Shown one piece after another: positions 47,001 through 55,010 of a stretch of 64,000 nucleotides of DNA. The position numbers and the translations under genes are program-made. How positions within the stretch are numbered: the first letter of the stretch is position 1; every line of letters begins with the position of its first letter. The notes beneath the pieces were generated by a model. That model was not told the origin of the DNA and ran no database searches. It saw only the letters and a program-made list of their open reading frames with translations. Source of the stretch: Methylomicrobium lacus_A (GTDB lineage: Bacteria; Pseudomonadota; Gammaproteobacteria; Methylococcales; Methylomonadaceae); assembly GCF_041897535.1 (NCBI RefSeq), contig NZ_CP169217.1, positions 2,046,001-2,110,000 on the forward strand, read 5' to 3'.

Positions 47001-50000
47001 CTGTTCTCGCCGAGCGTCAACTGAGAACCCGCCTTCAGATTGATCGTACCCAGCGGCGCTTTGATCACACCGGTCTGATTGATCACCGGCGCTTCAAAGT
47101 TTAATACGCCGGCTGCGGACAACGGCGATTGATCGGTATTGGCGCCGGTTATGTTAATTTGGCCATTCGGGTTGTTGCGGACCGCAAAAGTGAAATTGCT
47201 CAATGTGGCCGGATAAATCTGGCTGGCGTTCAAATTCAGATCGGCGGCAGTCACCATTGCGCCCAGAAAATCGCGATCCGCTCCTGCGCGGATGCCGACG
47301 GCCCGCATGTCGTGCGCGCTATTCAGGTTGATATGGCTGAAACCGTCCCAGCGAGTCGCACCGAACAATTCAATCCATTGCGCATGGGCATTGAAAACCC
47401 CTTCGCCAGCTAAGGGAAGCGTATTGACTGTCCGGGTTTGCGAAGACCCCATTCTTAAAAAAGCGGTGTTCAGATTGACGGTCCCGCTGGTTGCGCCGTT
47501 TAAACCGGCCCAACTGATTTTGCTCGCGTCCAGATCCAGACGCGCCTTTGCAGACAGATTCACATCGCCTGCAAAACGTATCTCGTTCAGTGCGGACAAC
47601 CGTACGTCGCCAAAGCCGCCTTTATCCAGCGTGTCAGCGGCTACGACCATCTGCCCGTTATAGCTGTCAGGAATCGCATCCCCAAACTGTATATTGGAGT
47701 CGAACAACGTCTGTTGATTTTCCCTGACTTGGATAGTCAATAGATTATTGGGGAAAGGCGTTAGCGGAAAATCGGGCGGCTGGCGATGTGAATTATCTAA
47801 TGTTAACGACAAGCTGCCGCTGCGTGTCGAGTCCGAGCCGGCAAACCCTCGCATACTGCCGTCCAGTACCACTCCTTCCGCAACCGTGATGGCAATCCCG
47901 CCAGCGTTGGAAGCCACATCGGCCGGCACATAGACATTGTCCATCGCTCCTGTGCCTTTATTTGTTGATGGTAAATCAAGAACCGCATGCGTCCCGGAAA
48001 CGTCGATCAAAGACCCTTGTTCGGCAATAAAATATCCTCTTTTCAGATCGAAATGGACCTGCCCGCCGTCCAATACCTCGCCCGTGCGGCGCCCCAAGAC
48101 GTCAATCGGGTTCAGCAGTGTGGCTCCTTGCGCAAGCAGTTCTGCACGGCTACCCAAACGGACATTTTGAGAAGGATCATATTCGGAACCGTCTACCGGA
48201 TTGATCGACACATTGATCGTGCCGGCCGGCGCCGCAATACGCCCGTCCACATAAATGCTGCCTAGCGAGGAAGCCAAACTGACGGTCGATCCAACGTCCG
48301 TTGCGATAGAACTGCCGGTTGCGACTACTACATCTCGTGTACCAGCCAGACTTAGCGCGAACGACTGACGCAAATGCTCGGGCAAAAGCCGCATATTCGC
48401 AATAGGGCGTATCGAATCCGCGCTAGCCTTTTGCAGGTAGTCACTATTTAGAACCAGATTTCTGGTCTTGAGATTTAGATTCACATCTGATCCGACCGTT
48501 ACGCCTTCGAGATTGCCGAGCAGTTTGATTGCACCGAAACCCGATTCCGGATCAAAAGCAAAAACGCCATTTTTCACCGCCAACCGTAATGGATCGGTGG
48601 TCTTGGAGCCTGCGTTACCGAGAATAATCTCGCCACTGTTCAACGTGAGGCTGCCGCCTTTACTGATGCCCACGGCGGACAATTTGCCATCCAAATGGAC
48701 AGCCGATGACGTCCCGAGACCCACTGCCGCCAAGTCGATTGATCCACCATTACCGGCGCTCAATTTACCATTTTGCGCCAGCCAGGCGCCGCCGTCCGCA
48801 CTGATTTTCGCTCCGGCGTCAAAATACAAATCGCCAACCGAATGAACCTTAACGGAACCACCGTCCAGATACAACGGATCGGCAGGCACTGCCGATAAAC
48901 CTTGCTGCAAATCATTGATCCAGCGTCCGGAAACGTCTAAAACCGATGACGCGCCCAGATGCACATCACCCAAGGTTTGGGCGATAGCCAGGTCGATTGA
49001 GCCACCGGCGGCATGAATCCGACCCTGTACGTCGATCGCGCCCGCTTGCAGCGAAAACTCACCGCCCGGGACCATCCGGACATCGGCATCTTCGGTCAGC
49101 GACGCTTCCCCCCGGGTTTTAACCGTTAAATGCTGAATTCCCGACTGATTGAACAATTGCGTTGACAGCACCACCGCTTGCGGCTTGTCGCCCGTACCTG
49201 TCGGAAACGGATCGTCCAAGCCTAGCAAAACCGGGGATTTATCGGATTGAAAGCGAACGTCCGTAAATGCGGTCGGAAATACGGACGAATCGAACACAAA
49301 GCTGCCGCCGTCTGGACGTAAGCCGGGAAGCCGTTGGTAAGGCCCAGCATCGGAACCGGCGATCAAATCGCCATTCATCAGTAAATTTGGCGCCCGGATA
49401 TTGAGCGATCCGGCATCCTTGCCCTCCCGGTAGCCTTGTTCAAACTTCCCCTTCCCAAACTGTTCGAGCGTGTTCCAAACTCTCTCGGTTCCCCATTTTG
49501 TGTGAACCTCCTTGACGACGCCAAAGATCGATACATAATGCTGATTGGGATCAGCATCGCTGATATCGACGATCTTTCCATAATCGGTTAACAGTTTGGT
49601 GGTACCGATATAACCGGAACGGTAATTGACCGACCCCCCAGAAATATTGAGCTTGGCGCCGTCATTGATCACGACGTCGCCGCTCGAGGTCAACTTTATT
49701 TCGCCGCCTTTGCTCAAGCGTTCTTTGATTCCACGCTGAATCCGCGCCACGGCCCCGCTGGTATCGATAATATTGGTATCCTTGCGCAGATCTACTCGGA
49801 CTGTCTCGCCTTTCAATACGCCTGTTTTTTGCAACGGCGCATCGCGAAGTTCGTAACTTTGTACCGAAATCTCGCCGACATTGCGCTCCATCGCCACACT
49901 CACTCCTTTTTCACCCGACACATCGATCGAGGCGCCTTTGTCCATGAAAACCCGGCCGGAAGTGCCTTGAGTGGGCGAAATCAAGTTATCCGTGGCCGTG

Positions 50001-51178
50001 ATATCTACCTTGCCGCCGGGTACGACGACGGCCGCATTGGACTCCAGCGCAACGGTATGCGCTTTGGCCTGAACATAGGATTGCGGCTGTGCTTGTTCGT
50101 CAATCGCGGCGCCACCGTCGTTATCCGCGATAACCTGTGTTGTACTGCCGGAACCAAATCTTAATTTGGATTTAGTCCCTAAACCGTCGCCTTTGTCGGC
50201 GGCACGGGAGGTTTTGGTCGCGACCAAGGTATTGCCCTGAATGCCGTGTGCCTCTTCGGCCACTAGGCGGATCGAGCCGTTCACATTCACGGACGTGGTG
50301 GCGGTGACCCGGCCGTTCTGATTGACGGCAAAGCCTTCCAGTGTCGCATTACCCTGCCGAACCAAAATGTCGCCCGCATTGGTGACCTTGCCGCCGGTAT
50401 CGACTTCCACCAGCAAGCCGGCAAACGGGCTGTTCTTGTCTGCGGGTTGCAGATAAACCTTGTCCTGACTGGCCACCAGGATGATTTGGCCCTGCTCGTC
50501 CGCGGACAGTGATCCCTTGTTCTCAATCGTCGGCGCAGAGATAATAATGCGGCCGTTTTTTTCCACATGGATCTTGGCGCCAGCGTCGATCAGAATCGAT
50601 GCGGTTTTAGGGTCCAGAGAACTGCCGGGCTGCTGGGGCTCGATCGCCAGCGCCGCCTTGCCGCCATCGTCAAACACGCGAGTGATGCCGCTGTTGAAAA
50701 CCTCATCGGTAATGTTCAGAGTCGAAGCCAGCACAGAATTCGCGTTGACGACAGAGTCCTTGCCGAAGACAAAACCGTTTTGGTTATACAGATAGATCTG
50801 CCCATTGGCTTTGATCTGGCCGAAAATTTGGCTTGGATCGGCCTGATGAATGCGGTTCAGAGCGATAGAAGAACTGCCGGGTTGGACGAATTGCACCGTA
50901 TTTTTCGCGCCGACATTGAAACTCTGCCAGTTCAGGATGGCCTTGTCGGTCTCTTGTTTGATCAACATGGTATCGCCGGTCACCTGAGGCGGCAACACAC
51001 TCCCGGAAGCGACAAAATTAGGCGAAGGCACCGGCAGATCCGCGTACACGGGCAGGCTGTTGCCGGCAATCAAACCGCCGGCGATAACCAGACGAATGCA
51101 CGAAACCACCGGTTTTAACTTGAAGAGATCGATAGATTCGATGCAGGATAATTTATTGCTATGACCGCTGGCCATCAT
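41093..51178 (-). CDS. Giant filamentous haemagglutinin-like adhesin (TpsA, two-partner secretion)
   Basis: 3361 residues, the largest gene in the window. A long signal region (LVIAGGLIAGNSLPVYA, cut near residue 46) leads to a TPS domain: VTGDTMLIKQETDKAILNWQ, SFNVGAKNTVQFVQPGSSSI, and NQNGFVFGKDSVVNANSVLA, the last matching the NPNGI-type motif recognised by TpsB. The rest is Gly/Ala/Asn/Ser-rich beta-helical repeat with recurrent GSIDLA/GNLNVAAD-type rungs, expected to form a very long fibre. The C-terminus is basic and Ser-rich (KNSPQQKRSSRSTS) with no recognised toxin or anchor domain. Its TpsB lies directly upstream and a c-di-GMP riboswitch lies in its leader. Confidence 0.95.
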   Translation of the reverse strand: MMASGHSNKLSCIESIDLFKLKPVVSCIRLVIAGGLIAGNSLPVYADLPVPSPNFVASGSVLPPQVTGDTMLIKQETDKAILNWQSFNVGAKNTVQFVQPGSSSIALNRIHQADPSQIFGQIKANGQIYLYNQNGFVFGKDSVVNANSVLASTLNITDEVFNSGITRVFDDGGKAALAIEPQQPGSSLDPKTASILIDAGAKIHVEKNGRIIISAPTIENKGSLSADEQGQIILVASQDKVYLQPADKNSPFAGLLVEVDTGGKVTNAGDILVRQGNATLEGFAVNQNGRVTATTSVNVNGSIRLVAEEAHGIQGNTLVATKTSRAADKGDGLGTKSKLRFGSGSTTQVIADNDGGAAIDEQAQPQSYVQAKAHTVALESNAAVVVPGGKVDITATDNLISPTQGTSGRVFMDKGASIDVSGEKGVSVAMERNVGEISVQSYELRDAPLQKTGVLKGETVRVDLRKDTNIIDTSGAVARIQRGIKERLSKGGEIKLTSSGDVVINDGAKLNISGGSVNYRSGYIGTTKLLTDYGKIVDISDADPNQHYVSIFGVVKEVHTKWGTERVWNTLEQFGKGKFEQGYREGKDAGSLNIRAPNLLMNGDLIAGSDAGPYQRLPGLRPDGGSFVFDSSVFPTAFTDVRFQSDKSPVLLGLDDPFPTGTGDKPQAVVLSTQLFNQSGIQHLTVKTRGEASLTEDADVRMVPGGEFSLQAGAIDVQGRIHAAGGSIDLAIAQTLGDVHLGASSVLDVSGRWINDLQQGLSAVPADPLYLDGGSVKVHSVGDLYFDAGAKISADGGAWLAQNGKLSAGNGGSIDLAAVGLGTSSAVHLDGKLSAVGISKGGSLTLNSGEIILGNAGSKTTDPLRLAVKNGVFAFDPESGFGAIKLLGNLEGVTVGSDVNLNLKTRNLVLNSDYLQKASADSIRPIANMRLLPEHLRQSFALSLAGTRDVVVATGSSIATDVGSTVSLASSLGSIYVDGRIAAPAGTINVSINPVDGSEYDPSQNVRLGSRAELLAQGATLLNPIDVLGRRTGEVLDGGQVHFDLKRGYFIAEQGSLIDVSGTHAVLDLPSTNKGTGAMDNVYVPADVASNAGGIAITVAEGVVLDGSMRGFAGSDSTRSGSLSLTLDNSHRQPPDFPLTPFPNNLLTIQVRENQQTLFDSNIQFGDAIPDSYNGQMVVAADTLDKGGFGDVRLSALNEIRFAGDVNLSAKARLDLDASKISWAGLNGATSGTVNLNTAFLRMGSSQTRTVNTLPLAGEGVFNAHAQWIELFGATRWDGFSHINLNSAHDMRAVGIRAGADRDFLGAMVTAADLNLNASQIYPATLSNFTFAVRNNPNGQINITGANTDQSPLSAAGVLNFEAPVINQTGVIKAPLGTINLKAGSQLTLGENSLTSVSAAGQVIPFGVTQGGLDWLYPLDSIRNLVFNTPPEKRLLLQAPEVVMAKGSTVDLSGGGDLYAYEFLPGSGGSYDYLQPGSGSYQGGFAILPGLGANLAPYDPFQYASGGIDFGKQVYLSGTDNLPAGIYSVLPAHYALLPGAFLVTPQANTQDQTLTTKTINGLSVVAGYELMAGTGTRDARWSGFRIESGADIRKHSQYEEHLANDFYSAKALKNETAVPVLPKDSGQISIIAQTKLMLDSEFMVDALSGGRGARMDIASDNIAVVGQLSATPTVGTLEILDTDLSGLKIDSLLLGGARSFDATSGETKVSVNAKQVVFGEGSKVNVSDMIVAATNRIDVQNGAALAANGSVNTGDKALNITGNGALLRISGDKQVTLNRTNASGATGELNIAAGSTLSASESMLLDASKSTQLSGDILMQGGSLSLSATTINLGEVDNLGGNALNLSNLKLRNLAVDELVLTGRDSVGIYGNLGRVDDSGLPVLGSDGLQNPIQFKSLVINTAGFTGHGAAGDQAGIQAGSLRLQNTFAAVNHQTVDGHGLLNLSGDSIEIGNGNFTLQGFDGVAIDAGNEFRLKGTGNLNVAADLNVATPALTTDGGADIKLNAAGHNVQFAALTTAKTVGSGFGAAFNVIGDAISFDTKALLPSGSLGLHSTSGDVTIGSQAQLDLGGSGVAFADKTEYTPGGDLKITADHGKVILAAGSTVNLDSGGGKAPGGQLTLQAPEQSIALLGQLKASGGSATLDVADFDTTANFDALMNKLGDAGINHAIDFRTRTADIVQAADSSINAQTVTLSADRGAISLAGAIKADAAGTGGQIKLYAGDGITLENGSTLTAKGLGSDAKGGSVLLSSVDADNDNVSGINLKAGSVIDVRGGTAGNGGEVTLRALRAGNGVNIQPLAGSVKGASHFYAEGVKKYSDANGIITSSDIDKIKADTDAYMAPANMLAVTNTLGGGIRLRPGVEIDYNGDLVLQDKWDFVDWRYNEGTGLSDLPGTLSLNASGKIILNASISDAFKDGTLYYDMVQVKDMLQSGDSWSYQVTAGSDLAAADRAMTSANKNLVIGPDASVRTGTGDIGLVSGGNIVFTNDTSTVYSAGRPSDADRFGTLQDLSVAFQFYSEYPVDGGDLVMKAGGDIQGAATNQFISPWLVRQGNWTTNANHAEEVPTAWGVALGYLPAEQGIGNVADADAPLFRQNVGSFGGGKVEISASGNINDLSVMMPTTGKQIGQPVADPHDPNPSSLDFITNDVQVQGGGEMRISAGGNIAGGAYFLGQGQGSLTADGAIKGGSQFTAGPQLVMGDAQIDLVAKKDLSLAGVSDAMVLNSGDTNFFTYGDASAVSASALAGNVHLNSDLSVIDKFVQLGDNQKKLAGIYPGTLQSTAFGGSVMLDNQIILFPSAQGALNLSAVQDITSKGDTNRLGMSDADRSLLPSALLPVARNNMSDAAARLNPFGLPALVHAATPLHAGDSEPARLVTNQGDIKNIQFSLAKKALVQTGRDFKNVLLLVQHANSNDGSLLNIGRDLVYTSDRSSDGALINNPNKIEISGPGEVLVKAGRNVDLGASGGLSTLGNLVNPVLADRGANISVMTGLNGKEPDYVAFIDKYLVGSETYAADYAKVSGLITDFMREHTGNPLLSATDALAGFKALKANDYLEIQPRLNALILPAYMNEIRESGSASAGSGNLGNERGYAAIETLFPGASWKGDLSLYFSKVQTLDGGDINLLVPGGQVNAGLAVAFTGAKKSSELGIVAQKDGAVNAVVNGDFLVNQSRVFALDGGDITLWSSNGDIDAGRGAKSAIDAPPPVASFDKNGNLQITFPPIVSGSGIRTAASSSSTIPGNVYLFAPKGVVNAGEAGIGGTNVTISATAVLGANNIQVSGIGTGVPVASTGSLAAGLTGTSNLTASVSQVAQAATGVDNDDTTEKAQNAALGMLSVDVIGIGDSDPEEKNSPQQKRSSRSTS

Positions 51179-51220
51179 ATTTCCAACCCGTATGACAAAA
51201 CTGTCTGTCTTTAAGATTCA

Positions 51221-51295
51221 CAAAGGCAGCCCGGCCATCTTTATCGCAAGACCCGTGGCTTTCCGTCCCTGCCTCGCGGCAGGTTTGGCTTTGCA
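51221..51295 (-). promoter_or_regulatory. c-di-GMP-I (GEMM) riboswitch in the adhesin leader
   Basis: Read on the minus strand: CAAAGCC, then AAACC, a hairpin CTGCC-GCGA-GGCAG with a GNRA tetraloop, then the class signature GGGACGGAAAGCC, ACGGGTCTTG, GATGGCCGGGCTGCC, and a closing CTTTG that pairs with the opening CAAAG. This is the order of the GEMM-I aptamer, including the tetraloop and the GGGACG-AAAGCC core. It starts about 43 bases before the adhesin start codon. No terminator hairpin is visible between aptamer and start, so control may be at translation or of unknown mechanism. Recognised from consensus by eye, not by covariance search. Confidence 0.85.
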
Positions 51296-51367
51296 TGGTA
51301 TTTTTGTCTCATTATCTGTGCCTATCGGCAGTCAACACCGCCAAAAGACACGTTTTCTTACGTATTC

Positions 51368-53023
51368 TTAAAACTCGGTCGCCAGCGTAAAATGCAGCCG
51401 GGGATCTCCGCTCATGATTTTCTGCTGACTAATGAACGGGATGCCCACATCCAGCAGACCGCTAAACAATTTGCCTATATTGAAATGCAAGCCCATTCCC
51501 GCGCTGGCCAGAGTGTATCCGCTGGCATTGCCCGGCAAAGCCTTCTTGATCCATCCCCGCCCTGCATCGACAAACACCAGTGCTTGAAATTTATTGAAAA
51601 AATCCCAGTCGTCCGGAACGATCCGCGGCGAATAAAGCTCCAGCGAGCCCTGAATAGCGTTATCCGCCAGGGCCTGCGTTTCATAATAGCCGCGCACGCT
51701 CTGCGCGCCGCCCAGCGAGAACTGCTCATTGCTGATCAACGGCGAGTCCGCAATCTGCCCGGAAAAGCGGCTGGCGAACTCCATGCCATAAGGCAGGTCA
51801 TGACGAAAATTAAGATTGCCGCTTAAATAGGCGTAATTGGATTTGGCCAGGTAGCGCTTGCTTTCAAATTCTTTCTGATCGTTGCCGACGCCGCGCACCG
51901 AAAAATGCGCGCCCACATCGAACGCGGCGATCGATTTCTCGCCCCGCACCGTGCCGCTATATTGCGCGACGAATGGCGCATAGGTAATCGGCGTCGATAA
52001 GGTGTCGGAACCGACCAAGTTCAAATTTTCCTGGAAATCCTTGTAGTCCATGCCGAGCGTCAGGCTATGAAAATAATTGTCCAGGTTCATCAGCGGCTTC
52101 ACGAGCCGGACGCCATAAATACTGCCCTGACCGATCACATTCAAGGCACCGGCACTGGCGATTTGGGCATTCGAAGAAGAACCGACGCCATAAAAGACCA
52201 GCCGGGTATCGGAGTCAAACAACGGCATCGCATAGGTGCCGGCCCAGACATCGACTTCTTCGTTATTCTCCGGCGAAACCTGATACATCAGCGACGCGCT
52301 GTGGAATTTCTGCCACAGGTTGTCATAGCGGAGCGAAGACACCAGACGCGTACGGGTGGTTGCGGAGGTATTGCGTCCGTTCAACTCGACGCGCCCATGC
52401 AGGGGCATTTCATCCTTCACCTTTAAATCCACTTCCAGCGTACCCGGCGTGTCGCCGGCGCGTAAAATCGGCGTGATTTTGCGGTCTTCGCTTTGTTTTG
52501 CGAGGGCGGCCAACTGCTTTTGCATTTCCGGCAAATTGGGGGTCTTGCCTTCCGCAAGTTCCGGTACGCCGGCCTTGATCGCTCCCAGTGAGAAATAGCG
52601 CGACTCGTTCACGCGCAGCCGCGACACCTTGCCCTCGACAACCTGTAAATACACCACGCCGTTTTTGACATCCTGCTCCGGAATATCGACCGAGACGGTT
52701 TGATAGCCCTTGGCTTTGTAGAGATTCTCCAGCGCCTCGCGCGCCTTATCCACACTTTCGATGTTTTTCTTGGGTCCTAAAAAGGGATAAACGGTGCGCG
52801 ACAATTCATTTTTGTTCAGCAAGGTATTCCCCTTGACACGAAGCTCCAGCAAATCGAAAAGGGCCGGTTGCTGGGGTGCATTCTGCTGTTGCTGCACGGC
52901 TTCAGTCTCCGCTGGGGCTGGCTGTTCAACATCCTGAGCCAACACGTCAAAGGCGACTGTAAAAATGCATCCCGCCAGCCACCCTAAGATCCGGGCCGGT
53001 TTGCGTCTATTGACCTGCTTCAT
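51368..53023 (-). CDS. TpsB/FhaC-family outer-membrane transporter (ShlB/HecB type)
   Basis: 551 residues, normal for the family. A signal peptide (cut near VLAQ) and a Gln/Pro-rich linker precede a POTRA_2 domain (LLELRVKGNTLLNKNELSR, YPFLGPKKNIESVDKAREAL, YQTVSVDIPEQDVKNGVVYL) and a C-terminal 16-strand barrel with the family signature SLGGAQSVRGYYE and FVDAGRGWIK. It should export the adjacent adhesin across the outer membrane in an extended form. Gene order is tpsB then tpsA on one strand, with a 189-base gap holding the riboswitch, so the adhesin can be regulated separately from its exporter. Confidence 0.94.
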   Translation of the reverse strand: MKQVNRRKPARILGWLAGCIFTVAFDVLAQDVEQPAPAETEAVQQQQNAPQQPALFDLLELRVKGNTLLNKNELSRTVYPFLGPKKNIESVDKAREALENLYKAKGYQTVSVDIPEQDVKNGVVYLQVVEGKVSRLRVNESRYFSLGAIKAGVPELAEGKTPNLPEMQKQLAALAKQSEDRKITPILRAGDTPGTLEVDLKVKDEMPLHGRVELNGRNTSATTRTRLVSSLRYDNLWQKFHSASLMYQVSPENNEEVDVWAGTYAMPLFDSDTRLVFYGVGSSSNAQIASAGALNVIGQGSIYGVRLVKPLMNLDNYFHSLTLGMDYKDFQENLNLVGSDTLSTPITYAPFVAQYSGTVRGEKSIAAFDVGAHFSVRGVGNDQKEFESKRYLAKSNYAYLSGNLNFRHDLPYGMEFASRFSGQIADSPLISNEQFSLGGAQSVRGYYETQALADNAIQGSLELYSPRIVPDDWDFFNKFQALVFVDAGRGWIKKALPGNASGYTLASAGMGLHFNIGKLFSGLLDVGIPFISQQKIMSGDPRLHFTLATEF

Positions 53024-53199
53024 CTATATCATCCACGTGTACTGACAGGTTTTCACCTTGAAAACCGAATCCTGACAAATCTATCAGTTTTATATTAATG
53101 TTATGTGACTAAAAAAGCCCAACGCCTAGGCCGTTTGGCTGATGCGCTGACTTGACGCGGTCTCAATCCGTTCCGCACCAACGCGCTTGCTCAAAAATG

Positions 53200-53231
53200 C
53201 AAAAAACCAGCCGTCCGAAAACGGCTGGTTT
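53200..53231 (-). terminator. Intrinsic terminator of the PstS-like gene
   Basis: AACCAGCCGT (53205-53214) pairs with ACGGCTGGTT (53221-53230) around a six-base loop. On the minus strand the hairpin is followed by TTTTTTGC. It lies between the PstS-like gene and tpsB. Confidence 0.87.
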
Positions 53232-53276
53232 ATCATGAATCGTCCTGATTCAAGTCATCCGTGACCATTCATTTTC

Positions 53277-54896
53277 TTAATAAAGCTGTACGCCGGCGCC
53301 GGCTGGATTGCTCAGGTTATAAACGGCTGGAACGCGGCAGTTATTGACTGCGGCGCCTGTTGTAGCATGGCTGTACGGGTTGACCGGACTGGTGTGATCG
53401 AGGATACCATTGACGTTAGGCGCAAAGTTTTTCGGATTGGCCAGGAAGCCGGTGTCGCCGAAGCTTGCCGTCGCTCTCAAGGCGCCCATCACAACCGGGC
53501 TGCCGGCAACACGAATAAACTCGTTCACAACGCCGTCTTCGCTTTGATCCCAGACGTGGGTTTTGTTGGTTTGGAAGCTCAACTCGGCCCAATCGTGGTA
53601 GAGGCCTAAAGCTACGTTGTCCATCGTCGGCGCGGCGCCGTCGATTTTAATGAAGCGCCAAGCATGAGCCAGATCGACGTTTTGATCCGTACCTTGAATA
53701 CCGATCGCCCAGCGAAAGCCATAGGTATTGTTGAACGCGGTGCCGACTGTGTTGCTGCCGCTATCCAGTTCATCGAGACACTCGGTGACGTTGCCTGAAG
53801 AGGCCAGCGCATGCACTTGCGTTTTGGCAATCGCTTCACCAGTAGTACCGGTATCAACTGCCAACGCAGTAGCCGCCGCCGTGCAAGGATAGTTCAGGAA
53901 GTTGATGCCGGTGGTCGCCTTGGTGCCTGAACCATTGGTGCGGGTGCAGACGTGCAGGCGAGAGCTAGTAGGCTTGGTCACGTTAGGAGCCGTCGCGGTA
54001 GTCATAGCATACAAACCGGTCGTGCCAATTCTCAATTGATCCCAGCTGTTCAGTTTACCGGCCAAGATGCTGCCGACTTGATCGCGGGTCAGGCTGGGCA
54101 TGCAGGCTTCCGATTCGGCGGTACCATTAAAGCCGGTGGTATAACCCGCATTGGTTGGATTACAGACGCTGGTGGTTGGGAATTGCGCGTTTTGTAACGC
54201 ATTCCGCAGGCTCAGCGTGACCGGGATGCCGAACACTTGCGCTGCGGCGGTGCTCACGTTCAACAGCCCAACGTCGCTCGCAGTGACAGCCGTGAAGCCA
54301 GACGGCGTATTTAAGCCGGTGAACTGGCCTGGATCCACATCGGAAACGCCGAAATCAGACACATGCGACTGGTATTGACCGGCCGTACCGTCGGTAAAGG
54401 TACATTTCGCAACACGGAGACCAGGACCTGCTGACGGTACGTCACAGACGCTAGGATCGACGAACAAAAACGAAATCGCCGAACCGGCAGCGCCTTTCGC
54501 TTCGGCGACCAGTGGTGCAACTCCTTGTGCTGATCCGCCTGAACTGCGTTTATAAATCAACAGTTCGGTCTTACCAGCAGCCAACCCTGAGAGAGCGGTA
54601 TTGCTTGGGTTGATCGAGCAATAGTAAGCGTTTTGGTTTTTGTTCGCGACATTGTTGTCTGCGAACTTGTAGATTGGCTTAGTAGAGTCGCACAACTGGT
54701 CGGCAGTAGGTAGGCCCGCATTCGTCAATATCTGCTCGATGAAGTCCAACGCCGCGGAAGAGCCTGACAGATAAATATCATAGGTATTGGTAGGCGTTAC
54801 GGTGACTCTGCCGGTGCCATCCAGCGTGATGTCGGCATGCGCCGCGCCGGCAGACATCACCGCGATCACGGCGGAACGTAAGATAAGGTTTTTCAT
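53277..54896 (-). CDS. Secreted PstS-like substrate-binding-fold protein
   Basis: 539 residues, with a signal peptide cut near AAHA-DITL. Several segments match the type 2 periplasmic-binding fold of PstS: YDIYLSGSSAALDFIEQIL at the N-terminus, GKLNSWDQLRIG, and CTRTNGSGTKATTGINFLNY, which corresponds to the PstS SGT phosphate loop. It is longer than PstS (about 320-350 residues), cysteine-rich, and contains a long Gly/Thr/Ser insert. No phosphate transporter genes are nearby. It lies between the riboswitch-controlled VPLPA-CTERM gene and tpsB, so a surface or extracellular scavenging or structural role is possible. Phosphate binding is not shown. Confidence 0.65.
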   Translation of the reverse strand: MKNLILRSAVIAVMSAGAAHADITLDGTGRVTVTPTNTYDIYLSGSSAALDFIEQILTNAGLPTADQLCDSTKPIYKFADNNVANKNQNAYYCSINPSNTALSGLAAGKTELLIYKRSSGGSAQGVAPLVAEAKGAAGSAISFLFVDPSVCDVPSAGPGLRVAKCTFTDGTAGQYQSHVSDFGVSDVDPGQFTGLNTPSGFTAVTASDVGLLNVSTAAAQVFGIPVTLSLRNALQNAQFPTTSVCNPTNAGYTTGFNGTAESEACMPSLTRDQVGSILAGKLNSWDQLRIGTTGLYAMTTATAPNVTKPTSSRLHVCTRTNGSGTKATTGINFLNYPCTAAATALAVDTGTTGEAIAKTQVHALASSGNVTECLDELDSGSNTVGTAFNNTYGFRWAIGIQGTDQNVDLAHAWRFIKIDGAAPTMDNVALGLYHDWAELSFQTNKTHVWDQSEDGVVNEFIRVAGSPVVMGALRATASFGDTGFLANPKNFAPNVNGILDHTSPVNPYSHATTGAAVNNCRVPAVYNLSNPAGAGVQLY

Positions 54897-55010
54897 GGTT
54901 TTCTCGCGTTTTGTGTTTAAATTCCCGCGACCTGGCCGCGGTAGGGTTATAGCATTGTCCGCCTCTCGTGATTTCCTTTGCGGGGGACCGGGCGAGAGAC
55001 AGGTCGAGCC

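Noticed and set aside
54963..54998. CTCTCG...CGAGAG inverted repeat between the VPLPA-CTERM and PstS-like genes
   Set aside because: Only six paired bases and no T-run; too weak to call a terminator or attenuator.
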